A DNA stretch of 60,728 nucleotides from Methanomassiliicoccales archaeon (lineage in GTDB: Archaea; Thermoplasmatota; Thermoplasmata; Methanomassiliicoccales; JAAEEP01): positions 1-60,728 of the forward strand of contig JAAEEP010000013.1 in NCBI GenBank assembly GCA_013415695.1. Reading direction: 5' to 3'. Below are positions 1 through 8,899 of the stretch, piece by piece (within the stretch, counting starts at the first letter, position 1; every line of letters begins with the position of its first letter). A program made the translations under genes and the position numbers. Below the pieces are notes generated by a model, which worked only from the letters and a program-made list of their open reading frames with translations, made no database searches and was not told the DNA's origin.

Positions 1-227
1 TCTTTGCCGCAGACGATCAAGAATCTTATCCTCGGGTTGCTAATGACATTCATCGCGATCTTCTCGATTCCCATGTTCTCTGTCTTGAACCGGCCTATGA
101 TGGAATAGAGGTCAGGTGGAACGTCAACCTCGCCTCTCCCCACTATGGCAACGGCACATGGGGATGATTCCTCTCCCAGAGAATAATCACCTTTTATTGG
201 AGGCCAACCCGATGATTTGTAATCCAA
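1..227 (-). CDS. mtrA: MtrA-like corrinoid protein, N-terminal part (runs off window)
   Basis: This reads leftward out of the window, so only about 75 N-terminal residues are visible. They contain GWPPIKGDYSLG, a CAVAIVGRG stretch and KTENMGIEKIAMNVISNP, the order of conserved blocks at the start of tetrahydromethanopterin S-methyltransferase subunit A. In methanogens MtrA carries the cobamide in the membrane Mtr complex that moves the methyl group from H4MPT to coenzyme M. The start is inferred as TTG at 225-227, because a GGTGA ribosome site lies a few bases upstream and a stop codon lies just beyond. The His ligand and the C-terminal membrane anchor are outside the window, so a free-standing MtrA homologue cannot be excluded. 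Confidence 0.72.
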   Translation of the reverse strand, partial: MDYKSSGWPPIKGDYSLGEESSPCAVAIVGRGEVDVPPDLYSIIGRFKTENMGIEKIAMNVISNPRIRFLIVCGK

Positions 228-394
228 TCTCGTTCACCAATTGCTTAGTTAGGGGGTCTGTATAGATAGATATTTCGATTTTTTTAGAAATTACACCACT
301 GATGCAATGTTCGGGATTTCATTTAAATTGCAATATATTATCATGTGCCTGGATGTTCATGTATTTCGTTTGTTGCAGGAAGGCCTTCGACATG

Positions 395-402
395 TATAAA
401 TA
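395..402 (+). promoter_or_regulatory. TATA box of the DUF169 gene
   Basis: TATAAATA lies about 31-38 bases upstream of the ATG at 433. The normal archaeal TATA-to-start distance would place transcription a few bases before the ATG, giving a very short leader. Confidence 0.5.
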
Positions 403-432
403 TCGAGCATCTGATTTTTTAACGGTGTTGGT

Positions 433-1140
433 ATGGTCGATTACGACGCGATATCAGATAGGATAGTTGAGATCCTCGGTCTCAAAAATCCTCCGGTGGC
501 CGTGACCCTGATCAAGGATGGCATGGAGGTGCCTTCTAAGTACAAGGTACCTGAGAAGAATATGAGCCATTGCCAGACCATCATGGCTGCGAGGAAGGGA
601 GAGTTCCTCTACATACCTGCGGACAAGCATGGATGCACGGTAGGTGCATCCAGTCTTGGATTGGTGGAGACCCCAGAAAAAGTCAAGTCCGGTGAGTTCC
701 ACCACAACATCAAGATGTTCGGCTCTTCCGATGCGGCGAAGAAGATGATCGACGATCGATACGAGTTCGAGAACGGTTCGAACATAGCAACTGTTGTATC
801 ACCACTGAAAGGAGCGATACTTGAGCCCGATGTGATCATATTGGTCGGATTGCCGGAACAGATATATTGGCTCATTCCAGCGTACACCTTCAACGAGGGG
901 GGAAGGGTCGACATTTCTACCGCCGCGTTCCAAGCCACATGTGTCGATTCCACGATCATACCCATCCTAACGGGAAAAATGAATCTCTCGCTTGGATGCT
1001 TTGGTTGCAGAAGGCGGACCGATATCGCTCCAGAAGAGATGCTAGCAGGGATACCAGCAGGAAAATTGGAGGAGGTCGTCGCAGCCCTGGAGATAGTGGG
1101 AGATGGCCCTATCCAAAAGGCAAGGAAACTGGATAAGTAG
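433..1140 (+). CDS. DUF169 family protein
   Basis: A 235-residue soluble protein recognised as DUF169, a family common in methanogens and other anaerobes and of unknown function. The C-terminal half has a Cys pair in a GCFGCRRR motif (about residue 195) and further Cys at about residues 47, 68 and 175, so metal or Fe-S binding is possible. No signal peptide or membrane segment is seen. It lies between the mtrA-like gene, which is divergent, and an Lrp-type regulator. No pathway can be assigned from sequence. Confidence 0.8.
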   Translation: MVDYDAISDRIVEILGLKNPPVAVTLIKDGMEVPSKYKVPEKNMSHCQTIMAARKGEFLYIPADKHGCTVGASSLGLVETPEKVKSGEFHHNIKMFGSSDAAKKMIDDRYEFENGSNIATVVSPLKGAILEPDVIILVGLPEQIYWLIPAYTFNEGGRVDISTAAFQATCVDSTIIPILTGKMNLSLGCFGCRRRTDIAPEEMLAGIPAGKLEEVVAALEIVGDGPIQKARKLDK

Positions 1141-1360
1141 TAGTCCGATCAACTCAAGGTTCCCCCCCTGGACTACCTATACTTCATTTTCTTGAAAATA
1201 CCGCATTCAGCTCTGCAATTCCACAATCTGTCATATCGTCCTAAGGTTATGGAGTCGGCATCTCACGGGGCTTCCATTTCTTTTTTCCGACAACGATTAA
1301 TACGTTTCATCCCAATGTATGCAACATAGGTCTCGAATATGCCCCTGAATGACCATCAAA

Positions 1361-1375
1361 TGAAACACTGTTTCA
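1361..1375. promoter_or_regulatory. palindromic operator candidate before Lrp gene
   Basis: TGAAACACTGTTTCA is a perfect 7-bp inverted repeat around one central base, ending 15 bases before the start codon of the Lrp-type gene and just before its ribosome site. Lrp/AsnC proteins bind such palindromes and often repress their own gene, so autoregulation is the simplest reading. Confidence 0.5.
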
Positions 1376-1390
1376 AAAAGGGGTGTTCAC

Positions 1391-1861
1391 TTGGATGAAA
1401 CAGATATTCAAATACTGAAGTTATTGAGACGTGATTCAAGGCAGAGCCTTGGTAAAATGGCCGAATCCATTGGCATTTCCAAGGCGACCATTAGCCGAAG
1501 AATTACTAGGATGGAAGAGAACGAGATAATCTCCGGCTATACGGTCATGACCAATGTCTCAAAAATGGGGGTCATGAGAGCTCTGTTATTCTTGAACGTT
1601 ACTGGAGCATCATTGACCAGGATAATCGATGATATGCGGAAGTTCAAGGAGGTGGAGTTCATCCACAAGCTCTTTGGGGACCACAGCCTGCTTTGCGAGG
1701 TCTATGTTGCGACGGTCGATGATCTCTATCAGCTCATCCAGGATCATATCCTGAAGATACCTGGAATCCAGAACGTCGAGGTGGACATACTCATCGATCG
1801 CATCGATATGAACCCTGATGCGGAGTTCTCTACGATCACCACCTCTAGTTCCATCTATTGA
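1391..1861 (+). CDS. Lrp/AsnC family transcriptional regulator
   Basis: 156 residues with the standard two-part layout. An N-terminal winged HTH (residues 1-60) begins DETDIQILKLLRRDSRQS, with a recognition helix in ISKATISRRITRME. A RAM ligand-binding domain follows at about 70-145. The start is a TTG at 1391 preceded by AGGGGTG; the nearby ATG is in another frame. It sits between DUF169 and the ycaO gene (66 bp gap), so it might sense an amino acid and control itself or ycaO. The effector is unknown. Confidence 0.9.
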   Translation: MDETDIQILKLLRRDSRQSLGKMAESIGISKATISRRITRMEENEIISGYTVMTNVSKMGVMRALLFLNVTGASLTRIIDDMRKFKEVEFIHKLFGDHSLLCEVYVATVDDLYQLIQDHILKIPGIQNVEVDILIDRIDMNPDAEFSTITTSSSIY

Positions 1862-1927
1862 TAGAATCTCATCATACTCAGAAGGATATGAGGAAAGTTA
1901 TTATCGAATTATTACTTTGGGGCGAAC

Positions 1928-3133
1928 ATGAAGCTCGGTCCGGCTCCAAAGACATACACCATAGATGGACACAGGACAGTTGCTCCCAAGGTCACCTTGG
2001 AAAGAGTGGAGCCTCTATGCGATGAGATGGGCGTGACTCAGATACTTGACATAACGGATCTGGATAGGATCGGAATACCGGTATTTGCCGTCTCTAGACC
2101 ATCAGCCGGATTGGGTGCAGTGACGGTATACAAGGGGAAGGGGGCTTCTAGAGATCAGGCTAAGGTATCTGCCCTGATGGAGACGCTTGAGAGGTACAGC
2201 GCCGAGATGAATAACCATCCGATGGAGATAGATTATCTGGAGAGATTCCTTGCCTCAGGCGATGCTGTCGATCCGAGGGATTTGGTGCTCCCTCAAATGA
2301 CGGCATTCCATATCATGCACCAGCCTATCGCCTGGACCAAAGGTTACGATCTGATGAGCGAGGAGGAGGTATGGGTACCAGCGAGTGCTGTGTTCCATCC
2401 CTATTTTCCGACGCGAGACATGCCTATATTCCGGTCTCATACAAACGGACTCGCATCTGGGAATGTGATGGAGGAAGCCATACTCCATGCCCTCTGTGAG
2501 GTCATTGAAAGAGATTCCTGGTCGATCTGTGATTTCCACAGGAGAGTAGGCGGGGATGTCGATATCCCTGATGGAACTGGTATTGTGAGTAAGCTCTTGG
2601 AAATGTGCGAGAAGAACGGTGTCCATATTCACCTCAAAGATCTGACAAGCGAAGTTGGGGTTCCCACCATCGGAGCAGCCTGCGATGACCTCGAGACCAA
2701 GGATCCCAATTTGCTTACTGTGGGTGTTGGAACACATCTGAATCCTGAGGTGGCCGCAATCAGGGCGGTCACCGAGGTAGCCCAGAGCAGGGCTACTTTC
2801 CTTCACATACAGCTTGATAGACCAGAAGTAGGGAATGCCAATCGTCAGATGGGTTACGACAAGATCAAGGCCCTTAACCGGATGTGGTTCCTCGATTCCG
2901 AAGAGAAGAGGGACATTGCGGACTTCCCCTACCTTGACACCGATGATATATACGAGGATTTACAGGTTGTGCTAGATGAATTGGAGCGAAGGGGGTTCCA
3001 AAGAGTGGTTGTAGTGGACCTCACTCGCCCGAATCTTGAAGTTCCCGTGGTTAGGGTAATTGTACCCGGGATGGAGGTTTACACCATGGACGAGGATCGG
3101 GTGGGACCCAGGCTCATAGGTAGAAGAACATGA
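1928..3133 (+). CDS. ycaO: YcaO family protein, methanogenesis marker 1
   Basis: A 401-residue YcaO-domain ATPase of the methanogenesis marker protein 1 type. YcaO proteins activate a peptide amide with ATP. In methanogens YcaO, usually with TfuA, is needed for the thioglycine in the McrA active site. Visible YcaO features are KGASRDQAKVSALMETLERYS near residue 80, ALCEVIERDSWS near 190 and AAIRAVTEVAQSR near 275, the blocks that build the ATP and Mg site. Its McrA target is encoded 3 kb downstream and has the expected Gly-containing motif. No tfuA is seen next to it. A GGGGCG ribosome site precedes the ATG. Confidence 0.9.
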   Translation: MKLGPAPKTYTIDGHRTVAPKVTLERVEPLCDEMGVTQILDITDLDRIGIPVFAVSRPSAGLGAVTVYKGKGASRDQAKVSALMETLERYSAEMNNHPMEIDYLERFLASGDAVDPRDLVLPQMTAFHIMHQPIAWTKGYDLMSEEEVWVPASAVFHPYFPTRDMPIFRSHTNGLASGNVMEEAILHALCEVIERDSWSICDFHRRVGGDVDIPDGTGIVSKLLEMCEKNGVHIHLKDLTSEVGVPTIGAACDDLETKDPNLLTVGVGTHLNPEVAAIRAVTEVAQSRATFLHIQLDRPEVGNANRQMGYDKIKALNRMWFLDSEEKRDIADFPYLDTDDIYEDLQVVLDELERRGFQRVVVVDLTRPNLEVPVVRVIVPGMEVYTMDEDRVGPRLIGRRT

Positions 3134-3221
3134 GCTACCGTGCGGTCATGGTAACTACACACTTGTGGCACCCCTGCCACAAGATGAGAACCTTCAACAA
3201 TGTTAGAGCATAACTAGTAAA

Positions 3222-3372
3222 TTTTATATATCTAAATCGTTGGATGGATGCATTAACTCCCTAAATCTAAAGGCAGTTTACACACCCTTATTTCACGATT
3301 GCTGAATACCCTTTTTTTCTCATCAATTGTTTATTAGTGGATGGACTATCCATCCACAATCAACCTTATAAA
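3222..3372 (+). promoter_or_regulatory. mcr promoter region with two TATA boxes
   Basis: Two good TATA boxes precede mcrB: TTTTATATATC at 3222-3232 and TTATAAA at 3366-3372. They would give leaders of roughly 215 and 70 bases, so transcription may start at two places. The 332-base gap between ycaO and mcrB holds no credible gene. A long T-run at about 3311-3318 could end ycaO transcription or the longer leader. Confidence 0.5.
3337..3357. promoter_or_regulatory. inverted repeat operator candidate in mcr promoter
   Basis: GTGGATGGA and TCCATCCAC form a perfect 9-bp inverted repeat with a 3-base spacer, ending 8 bases before the proximal TATA box. A related pair of GGATGGA arms lies at 10218-10240, at the start of the DUF4443 regulator gene. 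A single GGATGGAT half-site is also present near 3241. Confidence 0.55.
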
Positions 3373-3465
3373 CCCTCATCCTTTATGCAGTCCCCGCAAG
3401 GCGAACGATTACTCACTGATAAGGTTATCCTAAGTGTGAGTATCTTGCAAAAAAGGAGGTAATAG

Positions 3466-4785
3466 ATGGCGAAATACAAGGACAAAGTGGACTTGTATGA
3501 CGACAGGGGTAAGCTGCTAGAGTCTGACGTGCCACTGGAAGCCATTAGTCCTGTGAACAATGCTGCGATCATTAGGATCGTTTCCATGGCCAAGCGAACT
3601 GTGGCCGTGGACCTCGCTGGAATTGAGAAAGCTCTCAAGACCGGCAAGGTAGGTGGAGGCGCTATTAAGGGTAAGGAACTAGACCTTCCTATTGTAGCCA
3701 ACTCTAAAAAGATCGCTGGCATGGTTAAGGACATGGTTATGGTCTCCGATGGAGACGGCACTGAAGTCAAGCTGCTAGCCGACGGGAAGAAGATGATAGT
3801 CGTCGTCCCCGAGGCAAGGATGGCTGCCGGTGTTGAGTATACCACTGGTTTCACATCAACTGCTGCGGCCGTTACCCACGCCGTCATCGAGAACTTCGAC
3901 GTAGACATGTTCCTCGCGAACATGGTCAAGGGAGCTGTGTGGGGGCGTTATCCTCAGACTCTTGATTTCCTTGGAGCTAACATCAAGACGATCCTCGACG
4001 TTCCGCAGAAGAACGAGGGATCTGGCTACGCGCTCAGGAACATCATGGCCAACCACATTGTTGCTCTCACCGGAAAGAACGCCATGCAGACCGCTGCTCT
4101 CTCATCACTATTCGAGCAGACTGCAATGTTCGAGTTGGGTGACGCTATCGGGCCATTCGAGAGAATGCACCTGCTGGGCCTGGCCTACCAAGGACTTAAC
4201 GCCAACAACATGGTCTACGAGATGGTCAAAGAGAACGGTAAGGACGGCTGCGTCGGAACCGTTATCGAGTCTCTCATGGAGAGGGCCATTGAGAACAAGG
4301 TCGTAAAGGTGAAGGAGACTCTGCCTTCCGGATACAAGGTCTATATGACAGAGGACATCCCTATGTGGAATGCCTATGCTGCAGCCGGAATGCTCGCCGC
4401 TATCATGGTGAACATTGGTGCTGCTAGGGCTTCACAGGGCATACCGTCCACCTGTCTGTACTTCTGTGACCTTCTGGAGCACGAGACTGGTCTACCCGGT
4501 GTCGACTTCGGTCGTGCCATGGGTACCTGTGTGGGTATGTCATTCTTCTCCCACTCGATCTATGGTGGTGGCGGACCTGGTCTGTTCCATGGGAACCACA
4601 TCGTGACTAGGCACTCCAAGGGATTCCTTATCCCCGCGGTTGCTGCTGGTTGCGCACTGGATGCTGGTACGCAGATGTTCTCTCCCGAGATGACATCTGG
4701 CTTGATTAAGGACGTATTTGGTGAGATACGCGAGTTTAACTCACCGCTTCAGGTAGTCGCCGAGGAGGCTGCGAAGCTAAAGTGA
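3466..4785 (+). CDS. mcrB: methyl-coenzyme M reductase beta subunit
   Basis: The 439-residue beta chain of MCR, the enzyme that forms methane and the CoM-S-S-CoB heterodisulfide from methyl-CoM and CoB. The length is normal. The N-terminal domain begins [19 protein letters not shown] and the helical C-terminal domain includes [21 protein letters not shown] (residues about 365-385), which lines the F430/CoB channel in known structures. A strong GGAGG ribosome site lies 8 bases before the ATG. It is the first gene of mcrBDGA; mcrD follows after 9 bases. Confidence 0.98.
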   Translation: MAKYKDKVDLYDDRGKLLESDVPLEAISPVNNAAIIRIVSMAKRTVAVDLAGIEKALKTGKVGGGAIKGKELDLPIVANSKKIAGMVKDMVMVSDGDGTEVKLLADGKKMIVVVPEARMAAGVEYTTGFTSTAAAVTHAVIENFDVDMFLANMVKGAVWGRYPQTLDFLGANIKTILDVPQKNEGSGYALRNIMANHIVALTGKNAMQTAALSSLFEQTAMFELGDAIGPFERMHLLGLAYQGLNANNMVYEMVKENGKDGCVGTVIESLMERAIENKVVKVKETLPSGYKVYMTEDIPMWNAYAAAGMLAAIMVNIGAARASQGIPSTCLYFCDLLEHETGLPGVDFGRAMGTCVGMSFFSHSIYGGGGPGLFHGNHIVTRHSKGFLIPAVAAGCALDAGTQMFSPEMTSGLIKDVFGEIREFNSPLQVVAEEAAKLK

Positions 4786-4794
4786 GGGTGGCTA

Positions 4795-5214
4795 ATGTCG
4801 GATATCTCTACAGAAGCTGTACCACTTCCTGAAATCATGATCTTCCCCAAGCGTCTGCTCAATGCTGACACTACGGAGAAGTTGCTGAACAGGATACACG
4901 GATTGAAACATGTACGACAGATCAACCTACACGGAGAGAGCCTTCCCGTTGTCGTCAATTATGGTCCCGGAAAGGGACACAAGGTGGACCATCCCCAGAG
5001 GAGGGTCATTGAGGTCAAAGGGGAGAAGATGGAACTCCGGGTTCAGGTTGGAAGGATATTTGTCGAGGTCGACGATATTGACAACGTACAGGAAGTGAGT
5101 GATGAAATCGAGCGGATATGTGATGAAATCCTGCCGTTTGATTTCTATCTTGAAGTTGGAAGATATTCGAAATTTAAGCCGACTCTTACCGACTATTTGA
5201 GAGGATTGAGGTGA
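4795..5214 (+). CDS. mcrD: methyl-coenzyme M reductase operon protein D
   Basis: A 139-residue McrD, encoded inside mcr operons but not part of purified mature MCR. Reports from other methanogens tie McrD to handling of inactive MCR or F430 delivery; that role comes from the family and is not visible here. Recognisable stretches are PEIMIFPKRLLNADTTEKLL at the start and a PVVVNYGPGKG segment. It is spaced 9 bases after mcrB and 5 bases before mcrG. Confidence 0.93.
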   Translation: MSDISTEAVPLPEIMIFPKRLLNADTTEKLLNRIHGLKHVRQINLHGESLPVVVNYGPGKGHKVDHPQRRVIEVKGEKMELRVQVGRIFVEVDDIDNVQEVSDEIERICDEILPFDFYLEVGRYSKFKPTLTDYLRGLR

Positions 5215-5219
5215 TTTAG

Positions 5220-5990
5220 ATGGCGTATAAGAGACAATTCTACCCGGGTGCTTCCCTGCCTGCCAAGAACAGGCGACGCTTCATGGACCCCACTCAGGAG
5301 ATGAAGAAGCTCCGAGAGGTCGCAATGGAGGATGTCGTAAAGATTCTCGGCCACAGGGTCCCAGGTTCAGAGTATAAGAGCATTCACCCGCCCCTTGAGG
5401 AGGGAACCGAGCCAGACTGCCCCATCAGGCAGATGGTCAAGCCCCTTGAGGGAGCCAAGGCTGGCGACAGGGTCAGGTATGTTCAGTTCACCGATTCTGT
5501 CTACTTCGCCCCCATCGCCCCATATGTGAGGGCATGGATGTACCTGTCCAGATGGAGGGGTATCGATACTGGTACTCTTTCCGGAAGGCAGATCATCGAG
5601 ATGAGGGAGAGGGACCTTGAGAAGCTCGCTAAGGACTTGATCGAGAACGAGACCTTCGACCCTGCCAAGACTGGTATAAGGGGTGCGACCGTGCATGGTC
5701 ACGCCTGCCGTCTTGACGAGAACGGTCTCATGTTCGACGCCTGGCAGAGGTACGAGTGGAATGCCGATAAGGGGGAGGTCGAGTACACCAAGGACCAGGT
5801 AGGTATTCCCCTGGACGTTCGCGTTTCCGTGGGAAAGCCCGCTACCGATGCAGACCTTAGGTCCCGGACTACGATCTTCCGTGCCGATGGCGTGGACATG
5901 AACGACGATGAAGAGGTTACCAACGTTAACCTCAGAATCCACAAGCTCAGAACCCTGAGTGGATTCCAGCCATGGAAGGTTAAGGAGTGA
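5220..5990 (+). CDS. mcrG: methyl-coenzyme M reductase gamma subunit
   Basis: The 256-residue gamma chain of MCR, normal length, opening [17 protein letters not shown]. The segment [18 protein letters not shown] and the later [20 protein letters not shown] (about residue 155) are typical of McrG and lie near F430 in the known structures. A GAGGTGAT ribosome site overlaps the end of mcrD. The stop codon falls inside the ribosome site of mcrA, which suggests coupled translation of gamma and alpha. Confidence 0.98.
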   Translation: MAYKRQFYPGASLPAKNRRRFMDPTQEMKKLREVAMEDVVKILGHRVPGSEYKSIHPPLEEGTEPDCPIRQMVKPLEGAKAGDRVRYVQFTDSVYFAPIAPYVRAWMYLSRWRGIDTGTLSGRQIIEMRERDLEKLAKDLIENETFDPAKTGIRGATVHGHACRLDENGLMFDAWQRYEWNADKGEVEYTKDQVGIPLDVRVSVGKPATDADLRSRTTIFRADGVDMNDDEEVTNVNLRIHKLRTLSGFQPWKVKE

Positions 5991-5995
5991 TCAAG

Positions 5996-7597
5996 ATGGC
6001 AGTAGAGAAGGAGAAGCTTTTCATAAAAGCCTGCAAGAAGAAGTTCCCCGAGGAACCCACAGAGGTCAACACCCACTTCTACACCTTCGGCGGATGGAGA
6101 CAGATGATGAATCAGGATATCGGTGTGCCCCTTGGTCAGAGATCCTGGATGCCTTATCAGCTCTCCCACACGGACCTGTTCGTGGAGCCCGATGACCTGC
6201 ATGTCATAAACAACGCTGCTATGCAGCAGTGCTGGGATGACATCAGGAGGACCGTCATTGTCGGTCTGGACATCGCCCACCAGGTGCTGGAGAGGAGGCT
6301 TGGTGTTGAGGTTACTCCCGAGACGATCAACCACTACTTGGAGACTGTGAACCACACAATGCCTGGTGGCGCGGTCGTTCAGGAGCACATGGCTGAGATT
6401 TCACCCGCCCTGGCCTGGGACTGCTATGTCAAGGTGTTCAGCGGAGACGACGAGCTGATGGATCAGATCGACAAGTCATACCGCATAGACATCAACAAGG
6501 AGTTCCCTGAGGACCAGGCAGAACAGCTGAAGGCTGCCGTGGGCAAGGGCCTGTACCAGTGCGTTAGGGTCCCGACCATCGTCGGAAGGGCCATGGATGG
6601 AGGCACCGTCTCCAGGTGGTCCGGTATGCAGATCTCGATGGCTTTCATCTCCGCCTACAAGCTGGCGGCTGGTGAGGCAGCTATCGCTGACTTTGCGTAC
6701 GCGTCCAAGCACGCCGCTGTGCTGCAGATGTCAACCATGATGCCTGCCAGGAGAGCCCGTGCTGCTAACGAGCCTGGTGGTCTGCCGTTTGGTTTCCTCG
6801 CTGACATGACCCAGTCATTCGCGAAGTACCCCGACGACCCAGTCAGGGCTGCTTTGGAAGCCGTAGCAGTTGGTGCGGTCATTTACGACCAGATGTACCT
6901 CGGAGGATACATGTCCGGAGGTGTCGGTTTCACTCAGTATGCGACCGCCGCCTACACTGACAACATCCTGGAGGACTACTGCTACTGGGCCGGAGACCTG
7001 ATCAAGGACAAGTACGGTGGCTTCGTCGGAATGAAGCCCCAGATCGACAAGCTCATGAAGCTTGCGACAGATGTCAACACCTACTCTCTTGAGATGTACG
7101 AGAGGTACCCCGCCGCTATGGAAGCCCACTTCGGTGGATCCCAGAGGGCGAATGTTGCGGCTGCTGCTTCCGGTATCGCTGGTGCGATGGCAACCGGTAA
7201 CGCAGACGCTGGTCTCAACTGCTGGTACCTGTCAATGATCCAGCACAAGGAGAGGACCGGTAGACTGGGCTTCTACGGCTACGACCTGCAGGACCAGTGC
7301 GGTGCGACCAACTCGCTCTCCTACAGGAGCGACGAGGGTCTGCCCATGGAGATCCGTGGAGCGAACTACCCCAACTATGCAATGAACGTGGGTCACCAGA
7401 GCGGTTACACCGGTATCCCCAACGCCGCACACGTGGCGAGGGGAGATGCCTATGTCTGCAGCCCACTCATCAAGGTCGCTTTCAGCGATCCCAGCCTGCC
7501 CTTTGACTGGGCAAACATCACGAGGGAGTTCGGCCGCGGCGGTCTGAGGGAGTTCAGGCCTGCTGGTGAGAGAACCGCTGTAATACCACCGGAGTGA
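5996..7597 (+). CDS. mcrA: methyl-coenzyme M reductase alpha subunit
   Basis: The catalytic alpha chain of MCR. The ATG at 5996 (533 residues) is preferred over a GTG at 5987, because GGAGTGAT sits just before it. Residues modified in characterised MCRs are conserved: the His in ASKHA, the Arg in [13 protein letters not shown], the Gln in [10 protein letters not shown], and the thioglycine and Cys in [12 protein letters not shown] (about 425-436). These fit a working methanogenic MCR and the nearby YcaO. The protein is somewhat shorter than the roughly 550 residues of Methanobacteriales McrA. Confidence 0.98.
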   Translation: MAVEKEKLFIKACKKKFPEEPTEVNTHFYTFGGWRQMMNQDIGVPLGQRSWMPYQLSHTDLFVEPDDLHVINNAAMQQCWDDIRRTVIVGLDIAHQVLERRLGVEVTPETINHYLETVNHTMPGGAVVQEHMAEISPALAWDCYVKVFSGDDELMDQIDKSYRIDINKEFPEDQAEQLKAAVGKGLYQCVRVPTIVGRAMDGGTVSRWSGMQISMAFISAYKLAAGEAAIADFAYASKHAAVLQMSTMMPARRARAANEPGGLPFGFLADMTQSFAKYPDDPVRAALEAVAVGAVIYDQMYLGGYMSGGVGFTQYATAAYTDNILEDYCYWAGDLIKDKYGGFVGMKPQIDKLMKLATDVNTYSLEMYERYPAAMEAHFGGSQRANVAAAASGIAGAMATGNADAGLNCWYLSMIQHKERTGRLGFYGYDLQDQCGATNSLSYRSDEGLPMEIRGANYPNYAMNVGHQSGYTGIPNAAHVARGDAYVCSPLIKVAFSDPSLPFDWANITREFGRGGLREFRPAGERTAVIPPE

Positions 7598-7601
7598 TCC
7601 T

Positions 7602-7877
7602 TTGGAAGTTGGTGACTACGCTAGGTACGTGAACACCGGGACCGTCGGTATCATCCAGGACATCAAGGATGATAGAGACGTGACTTGGGCATTGCTCGAT
7701 GTCACCGATCTATACTATGATGTCGAAAAGCTGGAGAAGGCGTCCCCGGATGAGTACAAGCGTGTCACCGATAAGGAGAAGACTCTGGATGAGAGACTGC
7801 AGGAGCTCCGCGACATGCGAGAAAGCATGGTGGAATTCCTGACGGACTACGGCGATATCTCACCCGACGGAACTTAA
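7602..7877 (+). CDS. DUF2098 family protein
   Basis: A 91-residue protein of the DUF2098 type, a small family largely confined to methanogens and often near methanogenesis genes. The front half (VGDYARYVNTGTVGIIQDI) looks like a small beta-barrel; the back half is a charged helix. The start is a TTG at 7602 whose ribosome site, GGAGTGAT, overlaps the mcrA stop, so it is probably translated with the mcr operon. Function unknown. Confidence 0.78.
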   Translation: MEVGDYARYVNTGTVGIIQDIKDDRDVTWALLDVTDLYYDVEKLEKASPDEYKRVTDKEKTLDERLQELRDMRESMVEFLTDYGDISPDGT

Positions 7878-7894
7878 AACCATTTCCCCATTCT

Positions 7895-7915
7895 TTCATT
7901 TTTTAATTGGATGTT
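7895..7915 (+). terminator. T-rich terminator of the mcr operon (candidate)
   Basis: A pyrimidine-rich stretch with a run of six T follows the last mcr operon gene and precedes a convergent gene. Archaeal transcripts commonly end in such T-runs without a hairpin. Confidence 0.35.
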
Positions 7916-7987
7916 TTAGCCGTTGCTCTATTAGGCTTTAAATTGAAAAAGAGATAACAAGTCTTCCGTCCAAGGCAATTCAGATTC

Positions 7988-8533
7988 TCAGACTTTCATG
8001 TCAAATCCTACGAGTATGCTTGCTAGCTGGGAATCGTCGTTCATCCCTTGTGATTTCCTGAGGGCGAAATCACCTAGGGGGGACGGACTGCATGAAACAA
8101 CGTTGCATATCCCTTCCAATGCCTCTACCTCGGGGAAGCTTACCGGAGGCATGAGGAAGTATTCTCTCTCCTTCGGCTTGAGGTCTTTGTATATGATGAA
8201 GTCCTCGGAGAGGAAAATCACACTATCATCATCATGGTAGTTGGTGTCATCAGAGGGTATGATCTCCTTACCCATTATGATGCCATCATCTCCGACCAGT
8301 AACACCGTCGGCTCTGGAGGTGGTCTAAATCGTTTATCCTTAATGATGCATATCACATGCTGGCGGTTCAAACATTCTTCGATCCCAGTATTCTTGACGT
8401 CAAGGTCCAGCGTGGCTTTGATCTTTGACTCGATCTCGTTCAGTTTCTCCATGATCTCCCCGTCCACGGGGAATGTCTCGATGACTCCCTCCATCGATCG
8501 AAGGAGTCCAACAACATCCTCTAGTACATTCAT
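7988..8533 (-). CDS. uncharacterised protein, paralogue of the 12708-13271 protein
   Basis: 181 residues, family not recognised. It has a helical N-terminus, a middle part with CIIKDKRF and a GIIMGKEI turn, and a C-terminal block VIFLSEDFIIYKDL ... ILVGFDMKV. The same architecture and end motif occur in the gene beside mcrC (VHFLSEDFVIYTHL ... LVGFDLE), so the two are paralogues placed next to the mcr operon and next to its activation genes. No signal peptide or membrane helix. It is divergent from the gene at 8589, and an AT-rich element at about 8560-8570 could serve as TATA box in both directions. Confidence 0.7.
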   Translation of the reverse strand: MNVLEDVVGLLRSMEGVIETFPVDGEIMEKLNEIESKIKATLDLDVKNTGIEECLNRQHVICIIKDKRFRPPPEPTVLLVGDDGIIMGKEIIPSDDTNYHDDDSVIFLSEDFIIYKDLKPKEREYFLMPPVSFPEVEALEGICNVVSCSPSPLGDFALRKSQGMNDDSQLASILVGFDMKV

Positions 8534-8560
8534 ACCAACAAGGGAAACACCTGAGGTATT

Positions 8561-8570
8561 TTATATATAG
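8561..8570. promoter_or_regulatory. shared, two-way TATA element
   Basis: TTTATATATA is about 20-28 bases before the ATG at 8589 on the plus strand, and about 30 bases before the start at 8533 on the minus strand. Both genes could be leaderless or nearly so and compete for one TATA element. Confidence 0.4.
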
Positions 8571-8588
8571 CGTTTCCATGCAAGAGCC

Positions 8589-8897
8589 ATGAGCCTGGCA
8601 CTACTGGCAAAGCAGAGACCACCCGTCGCTAGGGCCCTGTACAAGTTAAAGAACGAGGTTTTTAAATCCGGAGCACTCACTGTGAAGGAGAAAGAACTGA
8701 TTGCGGTAGCTCTTTCATGCTTCATCAGATGCGAAACCTGCCTTCAGTTCCATGCCGACCGTGCAAAGGAAGCCGGTGCCACCAAGGATGATCTCAGGGA
8801 GGCGATGGACGTCGCGTTGTATCTCGGCGGTCCCAGTGTTCTAATCTGGTCACCGATCATAGACGAGATCGTATCCGATGATGAATCAGAGGAATAG
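8589..8897 (+). CDS. carboxymuconolactone decarboxylase / AhpD-like protein
   Basis: 102 residues with the AhpD-like signature IRCETCLQFHADRAKEAGAT (about residues 45-65). The Cys-x-x-Cys and following His are the redox or catalytic residues in this fold. Related proteins are peroxidase partners or decarboxylases; no specific substrate can be read off. It is divergent from the paralogue gene and convergent with the gene ending at 8900, two bases away. Confidence 0.85.
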   Translation: MSLALLAKQRPPVARALYKLKNEVFKSGALTVKEKELIAVALSCFIRCETCLQFHADRAKEAGATKDDLREAMDVALYLGGPSVLIWSPIIDEIVSDDESEE

Positions 8898-8899
8898 AC

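Noticed and set aside
5699-6388. 229-residue minus-strand frame opposite mcrG/mcrA
   Set aside because: Shadow of two of the best-supported genes in the window.
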